Shown: positions 1-9,531, counted from the first letter of the stretch. The stretch is DNA of 64,000 bases from Fluviicola sp. (GCA_029866325.1 JARWZO010000007.1:1-64000), one strand, 5' to 3'. Notes: generated by a model from the letters alone, not told the origin. Numbers and translations: made by a program.

Positions 1-69
1 CATTCTCGCTCTCATTCTCTTTGAGAGCAAGAAACAGAACGAAAAACAGAATGAAAATGAAAACAACAT

Positions 70-138
70 GCATATCAGGTCGGGGTGACCAATCAGACTC
101 CAAATCTGTAGGGCGAGGTTCGACACCTCGGGTATGCG
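70..138 (+). tRNA. tRNA-Trp-like (anticodon CCA), non-canonical, copy 1
   Basis: The 7-bp acceptor stem pairs GCATATC with GGTATGC, with a G discriminator base. The anticodon loop CTCCAAA reads CCA (Trp). The T arm is perfect, CGAGG-TTCGACA-CCTCG. The rest is abnormal: 69 nt in total, one base between acceptor and D stem, a five-base D loop (GGTC-GGGGT-GACC), no T8 or A14, and a T:T mismatch at the base of the anticodon stem. CCA is not encoded. It may be a divergent tRNA-Trp or a tRNA-derived pseudogene. Confidence 0.5.
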
Positions 139-141
139 CAA

Positions 142-167
142 CAGAAAATCCCCAATGGGGAATTCTG
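142..167 (+). other. Hairpin between the two tRNAs
   Basis: CAGAA (142-146) pairs with TTCTG (163-167), and CCCC (150-153) with GGGG (157-160) around a three-base loop. It lies in the spacer between the Trp-like tRNA and tRNA-Phe and could be a processing hairpin of a shared precursor. No poly-T follows, so a terminator role is less likely. Confidence 0.45.
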
Positions 168-171
168 CTTT

Positions 172-244
172 GGAACTATAGCCAAGTTGGTCAAGGCGAA
201 GGACTGAAAATCCTTTCATTCGAGTTCGAATCTCGGTGGTTCCA
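172..244 (+). tRNA. tRNA-Phe (GAA)
   Basis: A 73-nt cloverleaf. Acceptor GGAACTA pairs with TGGTTCC, with an A discriminator; D stem GCC/GGC; anticodon arm AAGGA-CTGAAAA-TCCTT with anticodon GAA; T arm TCGAG-TTCGAAT-CTCGG. The CCA end is not encoded. It lies 33 bp after the Trp-like tRNA and just before a terminator, so the two are probably transcribed together. Confidence 0.92.
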
Positions 245-247
245 CAC

Positions 248-294
248 AAAAAGAAAGAGCGCAACTGCCTCAAACAAATACGCTCTTTCTTTTT
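248..294 (+). terminator. Intrinsic terminator after tRNA-Phe
   Basis: A 14-bp inverted repeat pairs 248-261 (AAAAAGAAAGAGCG) with 281-294 (CGCTCTTTCTTTTT). The 3' arm is T-rich, as expected of a rho-independent terminator closing the tRNA unit. Confidence 0.75.
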
Positions 295-367
295 ACTTCA
301 TTCTCGCTCTCATTCTCTTTGAGAGCAAGAAACAGAACGAAAAACAGAATGAAAATGAAAACAACAT

Positions 368-436
368 GCATATCAGGTCGGGGTGACCAATCAGACTCCA
401 AATCTGTAGGGCGAGGTTCGACACCTCGGGTATGCG
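368..436 (+). tRNA. tRNA-Trp-like (anticodon CCA), non-canonical, copy 2
   Basis: Identical to the 70-138 copy, including the CTCCAAA anticodon loop, perfect T arm and undersized D arm. The repeat ends two bases after it, so no tRNA-Phe follows. Two identical copies argue against random decay, although recent duplication would also explain that. Confidence 0.5.
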
Positions 437-482
437 CACTTTATTAACCGTAAAAAGTCATGGATTCTGAAATACCTTTCCT

Positions 483-490
483 TACTTTTG
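483..490 (+). promoter_or_regulatory. Bacteroidota -7 box for ferredoxin gene
   Basis: TACTTTTG matches the TAnnTTTG -7 consensus and ends 15 bases before the ferredoxin ATG. I see no clear -33 TTG at the usual spacing. Confidence 0.5.
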
Positions 491-505
491 CAAAAAAATA
501 AAATC

Positions 506-829
506 ATGGCAGACATTACCATTACCATTATCGACCGTGAAGGTGAAGCACACGAATTGTTAGCTCCTACCGACATGAACATGAACATCATGGAATTGTG
601 CAAATCGTATGAATTGCCGGTGAAAGGTGAATGTGGTGGTATGGCAATGTGCGCTACCTGTCAGTGTTATTTGGAATCGGATCACCAATTGGAAGAACAA
701 AGCGATGCGGAACTCGATATGTTGGATCAGGCCTTTTTTGTAAAGCCTAATAGTCGGTTGGGTTGTCAAATTCACATCATCGAAGAAATCGACGGAATCG
801 TATTGCGATTAGCCCCGGAAGCAGAATAA
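506..829 (+). CDS. 2Fe-2S ferredoxin (adrenodoxin type)
   Basis: A 107-residue electron carrier with one [2Fe-2S] cluster. The ligands follow the plant/adrenodoxin pattern C-x5-C-x2-C (CGGMAMCATC, about residues 43-52), with the fourth Cys in LGC near residue 88. The sequence ECGGMAMCATCQCYLE and an acidic C-terminus resemble bacterial ISC-type ferredoxins, which supply electrons for Fe-S assembly or oxygenases; the partner is not visible here. I start at ATG 506 because an upstream TTG at 488 falls inside the -7 box. The gene stands alone between the tRNAs and a bidirectional terminator. Confidence 0.9.
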   Translation: MADITITIIDREGEAHELLAPTDMNMNIMELCKSYELPVKGECGGMAMCATCQCYLESDHQLEEQSDAELDMLDQAFFVKPNSRLGCQIHIIEEIDGIVLRLAPEAE

Positions 830-870
830 TCGAAACAACATTCTGATTGTTGCAAGTACTATAAAAACAA

Positions 871-900
871 GAAAGCCTTGATATGTTTATCAAGGCTTTC
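871..900. terminator. Bidirectional intrinsic terminator
   Basis: GAAAGCCTTGATA at 871 pairs with TATCAAGGCTTTC ending at 900 around a very short loop, flanked by A-rich and T-rich sequence. It lies between convergent genes (ferredoxin on +, collagen-like protein on -) and can serve both. Confidence 0.85.
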
Positions 901-919
901 CGTTTGATTTAAAGACTAA

Positions 920-3900
920 TTAATGTAAGTTCTCCCAAACGAGCAATGATGCCGGGTGGAATATTTGAAATGGTAAATCGCTACCTGATGCTACATTATT
1001 AAAGTAAGCTGTTCCACCTGAATATGTTGTACCATAATAGGTGTAAAGTGCTCCACCACTATAAGTCATTGTGAATTCTACATAGTAGGTGTTTCCTGCA
1101 GTTAGAGTCAAACCTGAAAATGTAAATAAGTGAGTAGAACTACCATTGTCCAACGTACTTGTACCCGGTGAAGTTGCCAATAATGCTCCTCCGAATCCAT
1201 TGTATACTTTACAAGATGTAATCACACCTGTAAGACCATTTCTGTATGTTCCATAAAAACCTATTTGGGTTACTGAGGCTGAGTAAACTGCTGTAAAGGT
1301 TTGCCCCATTGTTTGTCCTGAAGTGATCATATTATGCGCTGAAGGAGACCCCCAAGCAGATTGATCTAAATTAGCGGCAGTATTCACAATTGCTACTTGC
1401 GCTTTTTTAGCTGTTGAATTAAAAATGATACTTCCTTCAGGTACTGTTGCCAAGGCATCGCGTTGTACTGTTGTCATTCTTGGAGGCAAGAAAGTAGCTG
1501 TTGTTGAATTTACATCCAAAGCCGCTCCTGCAGTTACATTACTATTTCCTACAACCATATTAGATGTTGCAGCAACTGTTCCTGAAAACGTTTTGTTTCC
1601 TGCGAAAGTTTGAGCGGTAGTGCTCACCACCCCTCGTGCGCTTGCACTTGCATTCGGAATGTTAAACGTGTGTACATTGGTTGCTGTTGATACATTAAAA
1701 TCTGTTCCACTAGTTCCAACAGCAAAAGTTTGAGTTGAGCCACTTGCACCATTTAACGAACCAAAACTTGTTCCCGCCGGACCTTGAGGACCTGTTGCTC
1801 CTGTTGCTCCTGCTGGACCAGTGGCTCCTGTTAATCCTGTTGGACCTTGTGGACCCATTGGACCTGTTGCGCCGTCTAAACCATCAATTCCATTCGTTCC
1901 GGCTGGACCTTGCGAACCTGTTGCTCCGGTTAATCCTGTTGGACCTTGAGGACCTGTTGCACCATCTAAACCATCAATTCCATTCGTTCCAGCTGGACCT
2001 TGCGAACCTGTTGCTCCAGTTAATCCTGTTGGACCTTGAGGACCTGTAGCACCCGTCAATCCTGTTGGACCCTGAGGACCCATTGGACCAGTTGCGCCAT
2101 CCAAACCATCATTTCCGTCAGTACCATTTAAACCTGCTGGACCTTGTGGACCTGTTGCTCCGGTTAATCCTGTTGGACCTTGTGGACCCATTGGACCTGT
2201 AGCTCCGTCTAAACCATCGTTTCCGTCAGTACCATTTAAACCTGCGGGACCTTGTGGACCGGTTGCTCCAGTTAATCCTGTTGGACCTTGAGGACCCATT
2301 GGACCTGTTGCGCCATCTAAACCATCATTTCCTGCTGGACCTTGAGGACCTGTTGCTCCGTCTAAACCATCAACTCCATCAATTCCATTTGTTCCGGCTG
2401 GACCTTGAGGACCTGTTGCTCCCGGTGCTCCGGTTAATCCTGTTGGACCTTGAGGACCCATTGGACCAGTTGCGCCATCTAAACCATCATTCCCTGCTGG
2501 TCCTTGCGGGCCTGTTGCTCCGGTAGCACCTGTTAATCCTGTTGGACCTTGAGGACCCATTGGACCTGTTGCACCGTCTAAACCATCAACTCCATTTGTT
2601 CCATTTGTTCCGGCTGGACCTTGGAGACCTGTTGCTCCGTCGATACCATCAGTTCCAACCAAGCTGCTTAACCATTGTGCTTCTGTTCCAATATAACCAT
2701 TAGCAACTGCTATTTCATAAGCTGATGATCCATCTATTCCGTTTGAACCATTTGTTCCTGCTGGACCTTGTGGGCCTGTTGCTCCGGTTGCTCCGGTTAA
2801 TCCTGTTGGACCCTGAGGCCCCATTGGGCCTGTTGCTCCGTCTAAACCGTCGTTTCCTGCTGGACCTTGTGGACCCATCGGACCTGTTGCACCATCTAAA
2901 CCATCATTTCCTGCTGGACCTTGAGGACCCATTGGACCTGTTGCTCCGTCTAAACCATCAATTCCATTTGTTCCTGCTGGACCTTGTGGACCTGTTGCGC
3001 CTGTAGCTCCGGTTAATCCTGTTGGACCTTGAGGACCCATTGGACCCGTTGCACCATCTAAACCATCGTTGCCCGCTGGACCTTGTGGACCTGTTGCGCC
3101 TGTAGCTCCTGTTAATCCTGTTGGACCTTGAGGCCCAATTGGACACGTTGCACCATCAAAACCATCGTTGCCCGCTGGACCTTGTGGACCGGTTGCTCCT
3201 GTAGATCCGGTTAATCCTGTTGGACCCTGCGGACCCATTGGACCCGTTGCGCCATCTAAGCCATCATTTCCTGCTGGACCTTGAGCGCCTGTTGCTCCTG
3301 TAGCTCCGGTTAATCCTGTTGGACCCTGCGGACCCATTGGACCGGTTGCTCCGTCTAAACCATCAACTCCATCAATTCCATTTGTTCCTGCTGGACCTTG
3401 TGGACCTGCTGCTCCTGTTAATCCTGTTGGACCTTGAGGACCCATTGGACCCGTTGCACCATCTAAACCATCGTTGCCCGCTGGTCCTTGTGGACCCATT
3501 GGACCGGTTGCTCCGTCTAAACCATCAACTCCATCAATTCCATTTGTTCCTGCTGGACCTTGTGGACCTGTTGCGCCTGTAGCTCCTGTTAATCCTGTTG
3601 GACCCTGAGGACCTGTTGCACCATCCAAACCATCGTTTCCTGCTGGACCTTGAGGACCTGTTGCTCCTGTTGCTCCAGTTAATCCTGTTGGACCTTGAGG
3701 ACCCATTGGGCCTGTTGCACCGTCGATTCCATCAGTTCCAACCAAGCTACTTAACCATTGTGCTTCTGTTCCGATATAACCATTAGCAACTGCTATTTCA
3801 TAAGCTGATGATCCATCTATTCCGTTTGAACCATTTGTTCCTGCAGGACCTTGTGGACCCATGGGACCCGTTGCGCCATCCACACCGTTGGTTCCGTTTA

Positions 3901-4471
3901 ATCCATTGGCACCATTTGTACCTGCAGGACCTTGAGGCCCACCCGGACCTTGTGGTCCAGCTATACCGTTAATCCCTTGCGGACCGATAGGACCTTGCGG
4001 ACCATCAGGGCCTTGTGGACCAGTTGCTCCTGTAGGACCTTGAGTACCTTGAGGGCCAGGAGTAGAACTACCTGAATTTTCTGCATATAGTGCATAAGGC
4101 ACACTTAAGAATTGGCTAACACCTACAATGGTGTAATTCGTTCCACCTGTAGGATCGGTTTCAGTTTTAATAAAGTATGGTCCATTAGACCAAATAATGG
4201 TTCCAAAATTGCCACTTATGACAGTACCAGAGCCAATTTCTATACTTGCTAAACCGTTTGCATTGGTAATTGGTGTCTGCTTTTCTTCGTAAACAACCGT
4301 TCCTGATGCGGAACCCTGAAGAATCGTAATTCGCATTCCGATAGTGGAATTTGTAATCAAGGCATTCGAGGCATCACGTGCAACGGCTTGAAAAGACATT
4401 TTTTGGGGAGCTTGCGCGAAGGATATCTGCGCAACAAGAAGCGCCCCTACGAGAAGGCTTAATGTTTTCAT
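920..4471 (-). CDS. Collagen-like secreted surface protein
   Basis: 1,183 residues. A signal peptide (to about residue 19, ending ISFAQ) is followed by a roughly 110-residue N-terminal domain common in Bacteroidota surface proteins (begins [12 protein letters not shown]). About 750 residues of Gly-X-Y repeats follow, mostly variants of [13 protein letters not shown] and [11 protein letters not shown]. The block [19 protein letters not shown] appears twice inside the repeats, as in phage tail-fibre-like collagen proteins. The C-terminus holds a trimerisation/tail-like stretch, then a beta-rich domain of about 140 residues. No T9SS sorting domain is seen. It probably forms trimeric fibres on the cell surface. 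One Gly is replaced by Cys (codon 3143-3145). It lies 231 bp downstream of the small T9SS gene on the same strand. Confidence 0.85.
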   Translation of the reverse strand: MKTLSLLVGALLVAQISFAQAPQKMSFQAVARDASNALITNSTIGMRITILQGSASGTVVYEEKQTPITNANGLASIEIGSGTVISGNFGTIIWSNGPYFIKTETDPTGGTNYTIVGVSQFLSVPYALYAENSGSSTPGPQGTQGPTGATGPQGPDGPQGPIGPQGINGIAGPQGPGGPQGPAGTNGANGLNGTNGVDGATGPMGPQGPAGTNGSNGIDGSSAYEIAVANGYIGTEAQWLSSLVGTDGIDGATGPMGPQGPTGLTGATGATGPQGPAGNDGLDGATGPQGPTGLTGATGATGPQGPAGTNGIDGVDGLDGATGPMGPQGPAGNDGLDGATGPMGPQGPTGLTGAAGPQGPAGTNGIDGVDGLDGATGPMGPQGPTGLTGATGATGAQGPAGNDGLDGATGPMGPQGPTGLTGSTGATGPQGPAGNDGFDGATCPIGPQGPTGLTGATGATGPQGPAGNDGLDGATGPMGPQGPTGLTGATGATGPQGPAGTNGIDGLDGATGPMGPQGPAGNDGLDGATGPMGPQGPAGNDGLDGATGPMGPQGPTGLTGATGATGPQGPAGTNGSNGIDGSSAYEIAVANGYIGTEAQWLSSLVGTDGIDGATGLQGPAGTNGTNGVDGLDGATGPMGPQGPTGLTGATGATGPQGPAGNDGLDGATGPMGPQGPTGLTGAPGATGPQGPAGTNGIDGVDGLDGATGPQGPAGNDGLDGATGPMGPQGPTGLTGATGPQGPAGLNGTDGNDGLDGATGPMGPQGPTGLTGATGPQGPAGLNGTDGNDGLDGATGPMGPQGPTGLTGATGPQGPTGLTGATGSQGPAGTNGIDGLDGATGPQGPTGLTGATGSQGPAGTNGIDGLDGATGPMGPQGPTGLTGATGPAGATGATGPQGPAGTSFGSLNGASGSTQTFAVGTSGTDFNVSTATNVHTFNIPNASASARGVVSTTAQTFAGNKTFSGTVAATSNMVVGNSNVTAGAALDVNSTTATFLPPRMTTVQRDALATVPEGSIIFNSTAKKAQVAIVNTAANLDQSAWGSPSAHNMITSGQTMGQTFTAVYSASVTQIGFYGTYRNGLTGVITSCKVYNGFGGALLATSPGTSTLDNGSSTHLFTFSGLTLTAGNTYYVEFTMTYSGGALYTYYGTTYSGGTAYFNNVASGSDLPFQIFHPASLLVWENLH
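1765..4060 (-). repeat. Gly-X-Y coding repeat tract
   Basis: In-frame repeats encode a collagen helix built from modules of roughly 30-60 bp ([27 protein letters not shown]). Neighbouring copies are nearly identical in DNA, so copy number probably changes by slippage or recombination. Two longer copies of the SSAYEIAV block lie near 2650-2735 and 3730-3820. Confidence 0.9.
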
Positions 4472-4702
4472 GTGTGTTAGTTTTTTAGTGTGTGAAGATT
4501 CCCTTTGGCATGCTTTTCAGCCAAGAGTTCAGTTGAATTCAAGAACAATGATTGGCGGTAATCAATCGTTTGTTCTCTCTAAATCCTCCATCCATCGGGC
4601 TTTTGTTACAATAGATACTTAACTGCAGTGGTAATGCAGGTTTGTCGGCTTTAGACGAACAGAAAGTATTCTAATGCAACGAGCATTTCTCAGGGAAATC
4701 AA

Positions 4703-5167
4703 TTAATTCTTAACCAGCTTGTAAACTCTTACAGACCGGTCTTTCTTGTAAATTGTTAAAAAATAGTTTGCTCTGGCAAGTCCAAGAACATCAATCACGG
4801 TTTCTTTTGTTTCCAAAAGTCCATTTTGAATTACTCGCCCCGATTCATCCGTCATGGTGAATCGCATGTTTGCCAGCACCTCATCCGGAAACGCAATGGT
4901 AAGCTGCGATGTCATGGGATTCGGATAAGCAGAAATGGAAACATTGGAGTCCCATTCTTCCAGTCCAACTGAAAATAGCTCATAAGGTTGCTGAACGCCT
5001 TCGTAGATTGTTCCGCTTGCAAGATCGAGTTGTCGGTAATCGATCTGACCGATCGAATAGCTCATTGATCCACCTGCTCCTGAAACATCCCCTCCGGTGG
5101 CAACCGGACTGTTTTGACAGAACGCCGTTCCAGTCAAAAACAATAGTGGTAATGTTTTTAGATTCAT
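4703..5167 (-). CDS. Small secreted protein with T9SS type A sorting domain
   Basis: 154 residues. A signal peptide ends at about residue 18 (TAFCQ). A short Gly/Ser-rich region (VATGGDVSGAGGSMSYSIGQ) follows; it is typical of Bacteroidota proteins reduced to little more than a sorting tail. The C-terminal 75 residues carry the type A sorting signature: SAYPNPMTSQLTI, a DESGRVI strand and a terminal YKLVKN. This domain directs export through the type IX system to the cell surface. The gene lies upstream of the collagen-like gene on the same strand, though the 231-bp gap leaves co-transcription open. Function beyond sorting is unknown. Confidence 0.8.
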   Translation of the reverse strand: MNLKTLPLLFLTGTAFCQNSPVATGGDVSGAGGSMSYSIGQIDYRQLDLASGTIYEGVQQPYELFSVGLEEWDSNVSISAYPNPMTSQLTIAFPDEVLANMRFTMTDESGRVIQNGLLETKETVIDVLGLARANYFLTIYKKDRSVRVYKLVKN

Positions 5168-5423
5168 ATAAATAGTGTGTTAATTGGTTAAGTGAAATGT
5201 ATCCTAAATTGATTTTGAAAGTTTACAAAATGAACGTACGGCGATTTTCGATGAACATTCATGGGTCCTTATCGAACATCATGTAAACAATATCGCAAAG
5301 CTACTTGTTTTTACAGTAACTTTTCAGGTGGTCTTTTTCAACTGAAACAGTTTGTGAATTGAACTAATCTTTAATTCATGTCTTCAAGAAAAGTAGCCAA
5401 AATGATCTTTCAATCAATGAAAT

Positions 5424-6242
5424 TTAAAAACAAAAGGTCAATCCTGCTCCCAAATTAATGATCCCCAACTGTCGGCGTTGGTTAATGCGCGACCACAATT
5501 CTCTGCCCGACAACCAAGCTTCGGTTTGTTCCGTTTTACGGAAGTCTTTCTTGTCGAACAACCACGAATAGCTGTAACGAATCCCGATGTGAAACAACAT
5601 GCTTTTATTCAGTGGGTAGTTCATTCTCAGACCGTACATAAATACCATTCCTTTGTATTCATCCACCTCTGCATCAATGAGATTCTTGCTGATTGACTGA
5701 CCGGTAAACACCGAATCGGCTCCATTGCTTGCAATAGCTTCCCGGTTATCGATTCCAATCATGCAATATCCAACTCCTATTTCATGAGTAAGTCCGGCGG
5801 GAATGCGTCCGTCAAACGATGAGAAAACCATCTTTGGCATGAAAGTACGTTCCTGAATTTCTAAAAAGGCGACCTCCGGCTGAATGTATTCGGCTGTCAA
5901 CGCACCGGTAGAATCGATGTATTGCCGATTGAGTTCTCCGCCTCTCAACGGATTGATTTGGTAAAAATGGTGATTGTATTCAAACGCTACGCCTGCATTC
6001 TCAGAAAGCATGATACCTAAACTACCCCTGAAACCAAAATCTTTCAGGTTATAGGATTTATGCAATTCGTCACCTTTAGATACGTATCCTTTGTCGCGAT
6101 TGATCAATGAAAAAACCACCGGCAATTGTGCCTGTCCAGTGATTTCCAGAAATGTTTTCTTTCCGAAATATCCCGTTTCTTGTGCTTGCACAATGCTGAG
6201 TAAACAACCGAAACAAGCTGTTAGAAGTATCTTAGTTTTCAT
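5424..6242 (-). CDS. Outer-membrane beta-barrel-like protein
   Basis: 272 residues from the ATG at 6240-6242. The signal peptide (MKTKILLTACFGCLLSIVQA) fits this start better than one 33 bases upstream. The mature part alternates short amphipathic strands rich in Tyr, Gly and Phe, has a late GLRMNYPLNKSMLFHIGIRY strand pair, and ends with LGAGLTFCF, typical of a barrel's last strand. I do not recognise a specific family. The start codon overlaps the stop of the upstream M48 protease gene by 11 bases, so the two are probably translated together and may work on the same envelope process. Confidence 0.7.
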   Translation of the reverse strand: MKTKILLTACFGCLLSIVQAQETGYFGKKTFLEITGQAQLPVVFSLINRDKGYVSKGDELHKSYNLKDFGFRGSLGIMLSENAGVAFEYNHHFYQINPLRGGELNRQYIDSTGALTAEYIQPEVAFLEIQERTFMPKMVFSSFDGRIPAGLTHEIGVGYCMIGIDNREAIASNGADSVFTGQSISKNLIDAEVDEYKGMVFMYGLRMNYPLNKSMLFHIGIRYSYSWLFDKKDFRKTEQTEAWLSGRELWSRINQRRQLGIINLGAGLTFCF

Positions 6243-8499
6243 TACCTGTTTCTTTAAGTTGGCTGAACAATGCATGACACCTGGAAGCTAACATTTTCTT
6301 AGAAACCTGGTCTTTGGAATAATACGATTTCTCTACCACCAATTCACCTTTTTCCAAATCCATGATATACACATTCATCTGCGTTGTATGGGCGGTAAGC
6401 AAAGCTATCGGGAAATAAATCATCCCTATCGGAAACAGGATGCTAAACACCACGCCACTTGCTACATTAATGTGATCATTGTAGCTATGTTCCAATGACA
6501 ACAGCATCACTTTAGACGATCCATATACCAATTTCAAGCTATCCAATCGTTCCAGATCAATCATAAACACATCAGGTTCGGTGGTCTGAACACCCTTCTC
6601 GATGGTACGCATGATAAGTGCCAGATCATTGTATTGCTGCGTTGTCATACTTTGCAATTGCGAGCGATCCAATCGGTTTACTACTACACCTAGCTCATTA
6701 CCTACTTCCTGTACAACAGTGAGAAGGCGCTCTTCCAGCACATCTGATTTCTGAAAATCGAGTTCATTTCGTTTACTGAATTCGATTACAAATGGGTTGA
6801 CTAGTAATACAGTATCCAGATCCAAGTGCAGCTGATCTTCGTACTTTTCGGTTTCGATAGCCATTTGTTCTTCATCGGTCATGGTGAAAAACTCCTCCTC
6901 TTCCAACTCTTCTTCTTTCACCTTTTGGTGATAGGTTTCAAACTGCTTATTAAAGGTCGAATCATTGATCAAATCAGCAATTCCATATAGGTAAAATTTG
7001 GTGGAATCGATTCCCGCATCTACCGTGAGACCTGAACGTTTATTTTTGATCGTTTCATATTTATCCCAGCGTTTACGGCGCTCTCCAACTGAATCAACTG
7101 ATTGTTGAGCCAACCGTTCGGCTTCTAAGTTTGCTACAGCTTGATTAAAATTGTGCTTTGAAAACGTTTCCAGTTCAAAGATGGAATTGTCAGCCGCAAC
7201 CTCAATTCCTTTTTGCCACATGCGTCTCATCAGCGCGTCGGCAGTATCAGCTGTATATAAATCGTGTATGATGCGCAACCCGAGCGCAACTTTGCCTTCA
7301 TCGGGAACTTGAGTAAAAAAGTGATTCAGCAAGGAAATTTCACCTTCGTAAAACTGTCGTTCGTAACGATTATCGAAATTCATGTACGGATTAAAGCCAT
7401 AATAATCGCGCTTTTCTTCCTTCATTACCTCTAACCAGATCTGAGCTTTACAACGATTCAGAAAACGTGAATTCGGGTATTCCTGTTCCATCACAAAAAT
7501 GCTGTAAAGTGCATCGATTGTTTTGTTTTCGTAGACTTCATTCAGAATATACTCGTACCGACAAATAGAGCGCACTTCTTCAAACGATTGTTCAGGATAA
7601 TTCAAGACGGTTCCCCAATCGGCATAGTTGGCAATTTCCTTTTCGAGTGCTTCAATGCGTTTGGCAACATTCGGATGCGAATTGAACTGATCGTTGTAGC
7701 GTTGCTTTGCCGTGATATCGTTTTTACGTGCGCTGAAGGTTTTCTCCGGCACAAACAAATTCGGCGTGTTGAAATACTCTTTATTAAAAGGCAGTTCCTC
7801 AAACGGCAAGTATGAATAAATGAGAATATCGAAGGTTTTGGTAATCTCGGAAGAACTGTAGCCCGCTGCGTGATACAGCTTTACACCCAATTTATCGGCT
7901 TCAAATTCATTGTCACGGGAATATTTACTGAAAAAGCGCACCTTTTCGCCATAGGACAACGATTTATTGTCATTCACATAATCGTACAAATCAAGTACGT
8001 GTTCTTCCTGATAATGTACAATTTCATGAGCCAACACAAATGCCAATTGTGCTTCGTTGGTCATTTGAGCGATCAAACCGGTGGTTACGAAAACCATTCC
8101 CTGGTCGGTTGAAAAAGCGTTGGCTTCGTTGGTGTTGAGTGTGTAGAATCGCAGTTTACCTTCCAAATCGGCATCAGAAGCTGTCAACCGGTCACCGATA
8201 CGTTGAATGTAAGTTGTTACTTCATCGCCATAGGTCACCAAGCCGGATTTCAACAAATCGTCAATGGTATAATTGACCTGCTCTACAAAAATTTTCTGCT
8301 GTTTAGAAGTCAATCCGTCTCGCCTTTCCTCCTGTGCTTGCTTGATTTTCTGGCTAGTCTCAATGGAGAAATCTTCGGGTACATTGCCCTTTGATTGTAA
8401 CGGATGGTAATCGTTGAAGTTTACCTGTGCGCTTCCAAAAAACGAAAGGAACAACAAACAAACGACCGATATATTAGATAGAAAGAATTGTTTTTTCAT
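6232..8499 (-). CDS. Secreted M48-family zinc metalloprotease
   Basis: 755 residues with a signal peptide ending near residue 24 (FGSAQ). The zinc site is HEIVH (in VLAHEIVHYQEEH, about residue 160), and the third ligand lies in EFEADKLGV, the M48 arrangement for HtpX/BepA/Oma1-like gluzincins. About 500 further residues follow, including an acidic stretch EELEEEEFF and a hydrophobic segment (FSILFPIGMIYFPIALL) that may be membrane-embedded. The family is known for envelope protein quality control; that role is inferred here. Its ATG shares ATGA with the nadE stop, and its 3' end overlaps the outer-membrane protein gene. Confidence 0.85.
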   Translation of the reverse strand: MKKQFFLSNISVVCLLFLSFFGSAQVNFNDYHPLQSKGNVPEDFSIETSQKIKQAQEERRDGLTSKQQKIFVEQVNYTIDDLLKSGLVTYGDEVTTYIQRIGDRLTASDADLEGKLRFYTLNTNEANAFSTDQGMVFVTTGLIAQMTNEAQLAFVLAHEIVHYQEEHVLDLYDYVNDNKSLSYGEKVRFFSKYSRDNEFEADKLGVKLYHAAGYSSSEITKTFDILIYSYLPFEELPFNKEYFNTPNLFVPEKTFSARKNDITAKQRYNDQFNSHPNVAKRIEALEKEIANYADWGTVLNYPEQSFEEVRSICRYEYILNEVYENKTIDALYSIFVMEQEYPNSRFLNRCKAQIWLEVMKEEKRDYYGFNPYMNFDNRYERQFYEGEISLLNHFFTQVPDEGKVALGLRIIHDLYTADTADALMRRMWQKGIEVAADNSIFELETFSKHNFNQAVANLEAERLAQQSVDSVGERRKRWDKYETIKNKRSGLTVDAGIDSTKFYLYGIADLINDSTFNKQFETYHQKVKEEELEEEEFFTMTDEEQMAIETEKYEDQLHLDLDTVLLVNPFVIEFSKRNELDFQKSDVLEERLLTVVQEVGNELGVVVNRLDRSQLQSMTTQQYNDLALIMRTIEKGVQTTEPDVFMIDLERLDSLKLVYGSSKVMLLSLEHSYNDHINVASGVVFSILFPIGMIYFPIALLTAHTTQMNVYIMDLEKGELVVEKSYYSKDQVSKKMLASRCHALFSQLKETGNEN

Positions 8500-9272
8500 G
8501 TTAATTCATTCGGAATGATACACACAGGAATCGGTTCCATTTTATGTTTGTTTAAACGGTTTAAACGGCGATAAATTGCGAGCACTTCCTGCTGACGCTC
8601 ATTCAGTTCCGTCTCGCTGCCGGTAAACTGCATTGCCCACTCCAATTCCGGATAGGTAGCTCCAATTTGATCTTCGTCTGAACGACCGTCTTCCCACAAA
8701 CCATCGGTTGGTTTGGCAGATTGAATCGAATGGACGATACCGAGGTGTTCACCCAAAGCGAATACTTCGGTTTTCATCAAATCGGCAATCGGACTCACAT
8801 CTACACCACCATCTCCGTATTTGGTAAAGAATCCGACACCGAAATCTTCTACTTTATTACCGGTTCCGGCAACAAGTAACCTATTTACTTGTCCCAAAGC
8901 ATAAAGAGTGGTCATTCGTAGCCTGGAACGCGTATTGGCCATTGCCAAATGATGTTGTTTCGTTACCTCTCCTAAATTTTCCTCCAACTGCGTAAATACA
9001 TCTGTGAGTTCAACGGTTTGAGCAACAACATTGGGGAATTGTTGAAGCAACCAGTCAATGTGCTCGGTGGCGCGATCGTGCTCTGCTTTTGTTTGACGAA
9101 TCGGCATAGTTACCACCATTACTTTTTTGCCGGTAAGTGCACATAGTGTGGAGGTTACAGCCGAGTCGATTCCACCGGAAATACCAATGATAAAACCGTC
9201 TGCAGCTGCCTGATCACTGTAGGTTAACAACCACTTTGATATGTATTCAACTATTTCTTGAGTTTGCTTCAT
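8496..9272 (-). CDS. nadE: NAD(+) synthetase, ammonia-dependent type
   Basis: 258 residues. Converts nicotinate adenine dinucleotide to NAD using ATP and ammonia, the last step of NAD synthesis. The PP-loop SGGIDSA (about residue 32) binds ATP pyrophosphate. Other family signatures are GTGNKVEDFGVGFFTKYGDGG and ADLMKTEVF. No glutaminase domain is present, so it belongs to the short ammonia-using class, whose usual length is 245-275. I start at MKQTQ (9272) because the 19 codons upstream have no counterpart in the family. The gene is first of a coupled set with the M48 protease (ATGA overlap). Confidence 0.95.
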   Translation of the reverse strand: MKQTQEIVEYISKWLLTYSDQAAADGFIIGISGGIDSAVTSTLCALTGKKVMVVTMPIRQTKAEHDRATEHIDWLLQQFPNVVAQTVELTDVFTQLEENLGEVTKQHHLAMANTRSRLRMTTLYALGQVNRLLVAGTGNKVEDFGVGFFTKYGDGGVDVSPIADLMKTEVFALGEHLGIVHSIQSAKPTDGLWEDGRSDEDQIGATYPELEWAMQFTGSETELNERQQEVLAIYRRLNRLNKHKMEPIPVCIIPNELT

Positions 9273-9349
9273 TGCACTTTCCGATGAGACTGCCGAAACT
9301 ACGAAAAAATTCTTGATTGGGGCTATCATATTTCGGCATCAATCAGATA

Positions 9350-9448
9350 GCCACCCTCCTCGATATTCATCACGAGCAGTGCTCGCTCTTCTCAAGGGAG
9401 GAGGCCAAAACTCGTCTCCCTCCTTGAGGGATGATAGCGGAGGGTGGC
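9350..9448. repeat. Palindromic interspersed element
   Basis: Outer arms GCCACCCTCC (9350-9359) and GGAGGGTGGC (9439-9448) are perfect inverted repeats, extended imperfectly by GATATTCATC and GATGATAGC. An inner pair TCAAGGGAGGAG / CTCCCTCCTTGA nests inside. The whole could fold into one hairpin. It lies between nadE and a terminator, holds no reading frame, and resembles REP/MITE-type elements. Confidence 0.7.
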
Positions 9449-9475
9449 ACTTTTAAAACGCATCCTTCTAAAACA

Positions 9476-9512
9476 AAAAACCCGCTATCCGCCTGAGGCG
9501 AACAACGGGTTC
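9476..9512 (-). terminator. Intrinsic terminator of the 9532 gene
   Basis: On the minus strand AACCCG pairs with CGGGTT and inner CGCCT pairs with AGGCG, followed by a run of six T residues. It begins 20 bases past the stop codon of the beta-barrel gene. Confidence 0.75.
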
Positions 9513-9531
9513 AGATATTGTGGATTATTCC

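Larger units (their letters stand above)
1..438. repeat. Tandem 298-bp repeat carrying tRNA genes
   Basis: Bases 1-140 recur without visible change at 299-438, giving a period of 298 bp. The unit holds a Trp-like tRNA, a small hairpin, tRNA-Phe and a terminator. The second copy breaks off right after its Trp-like tRNA. The window starts at the edge of a copy, so more units may lie upstream. The identity of the copies points to recent duplication or ongoing homogenisation. Confidence 0.9.

Noticed and set aside
21-386. Open frame of 121 codons across the tRNA region
   Set aside because: It runs through both tRNA types and the terminator and exists only because the repeat unit has few stops; no protein-like signal.
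1735-3786. Several Leu/Asp-rich open frames on the + strand
   Set aside because: They are the antisense of the Gly-X-Y repeat tract; the low-complexity composition mirrors the repeat and no signal peptide or start context supports them.
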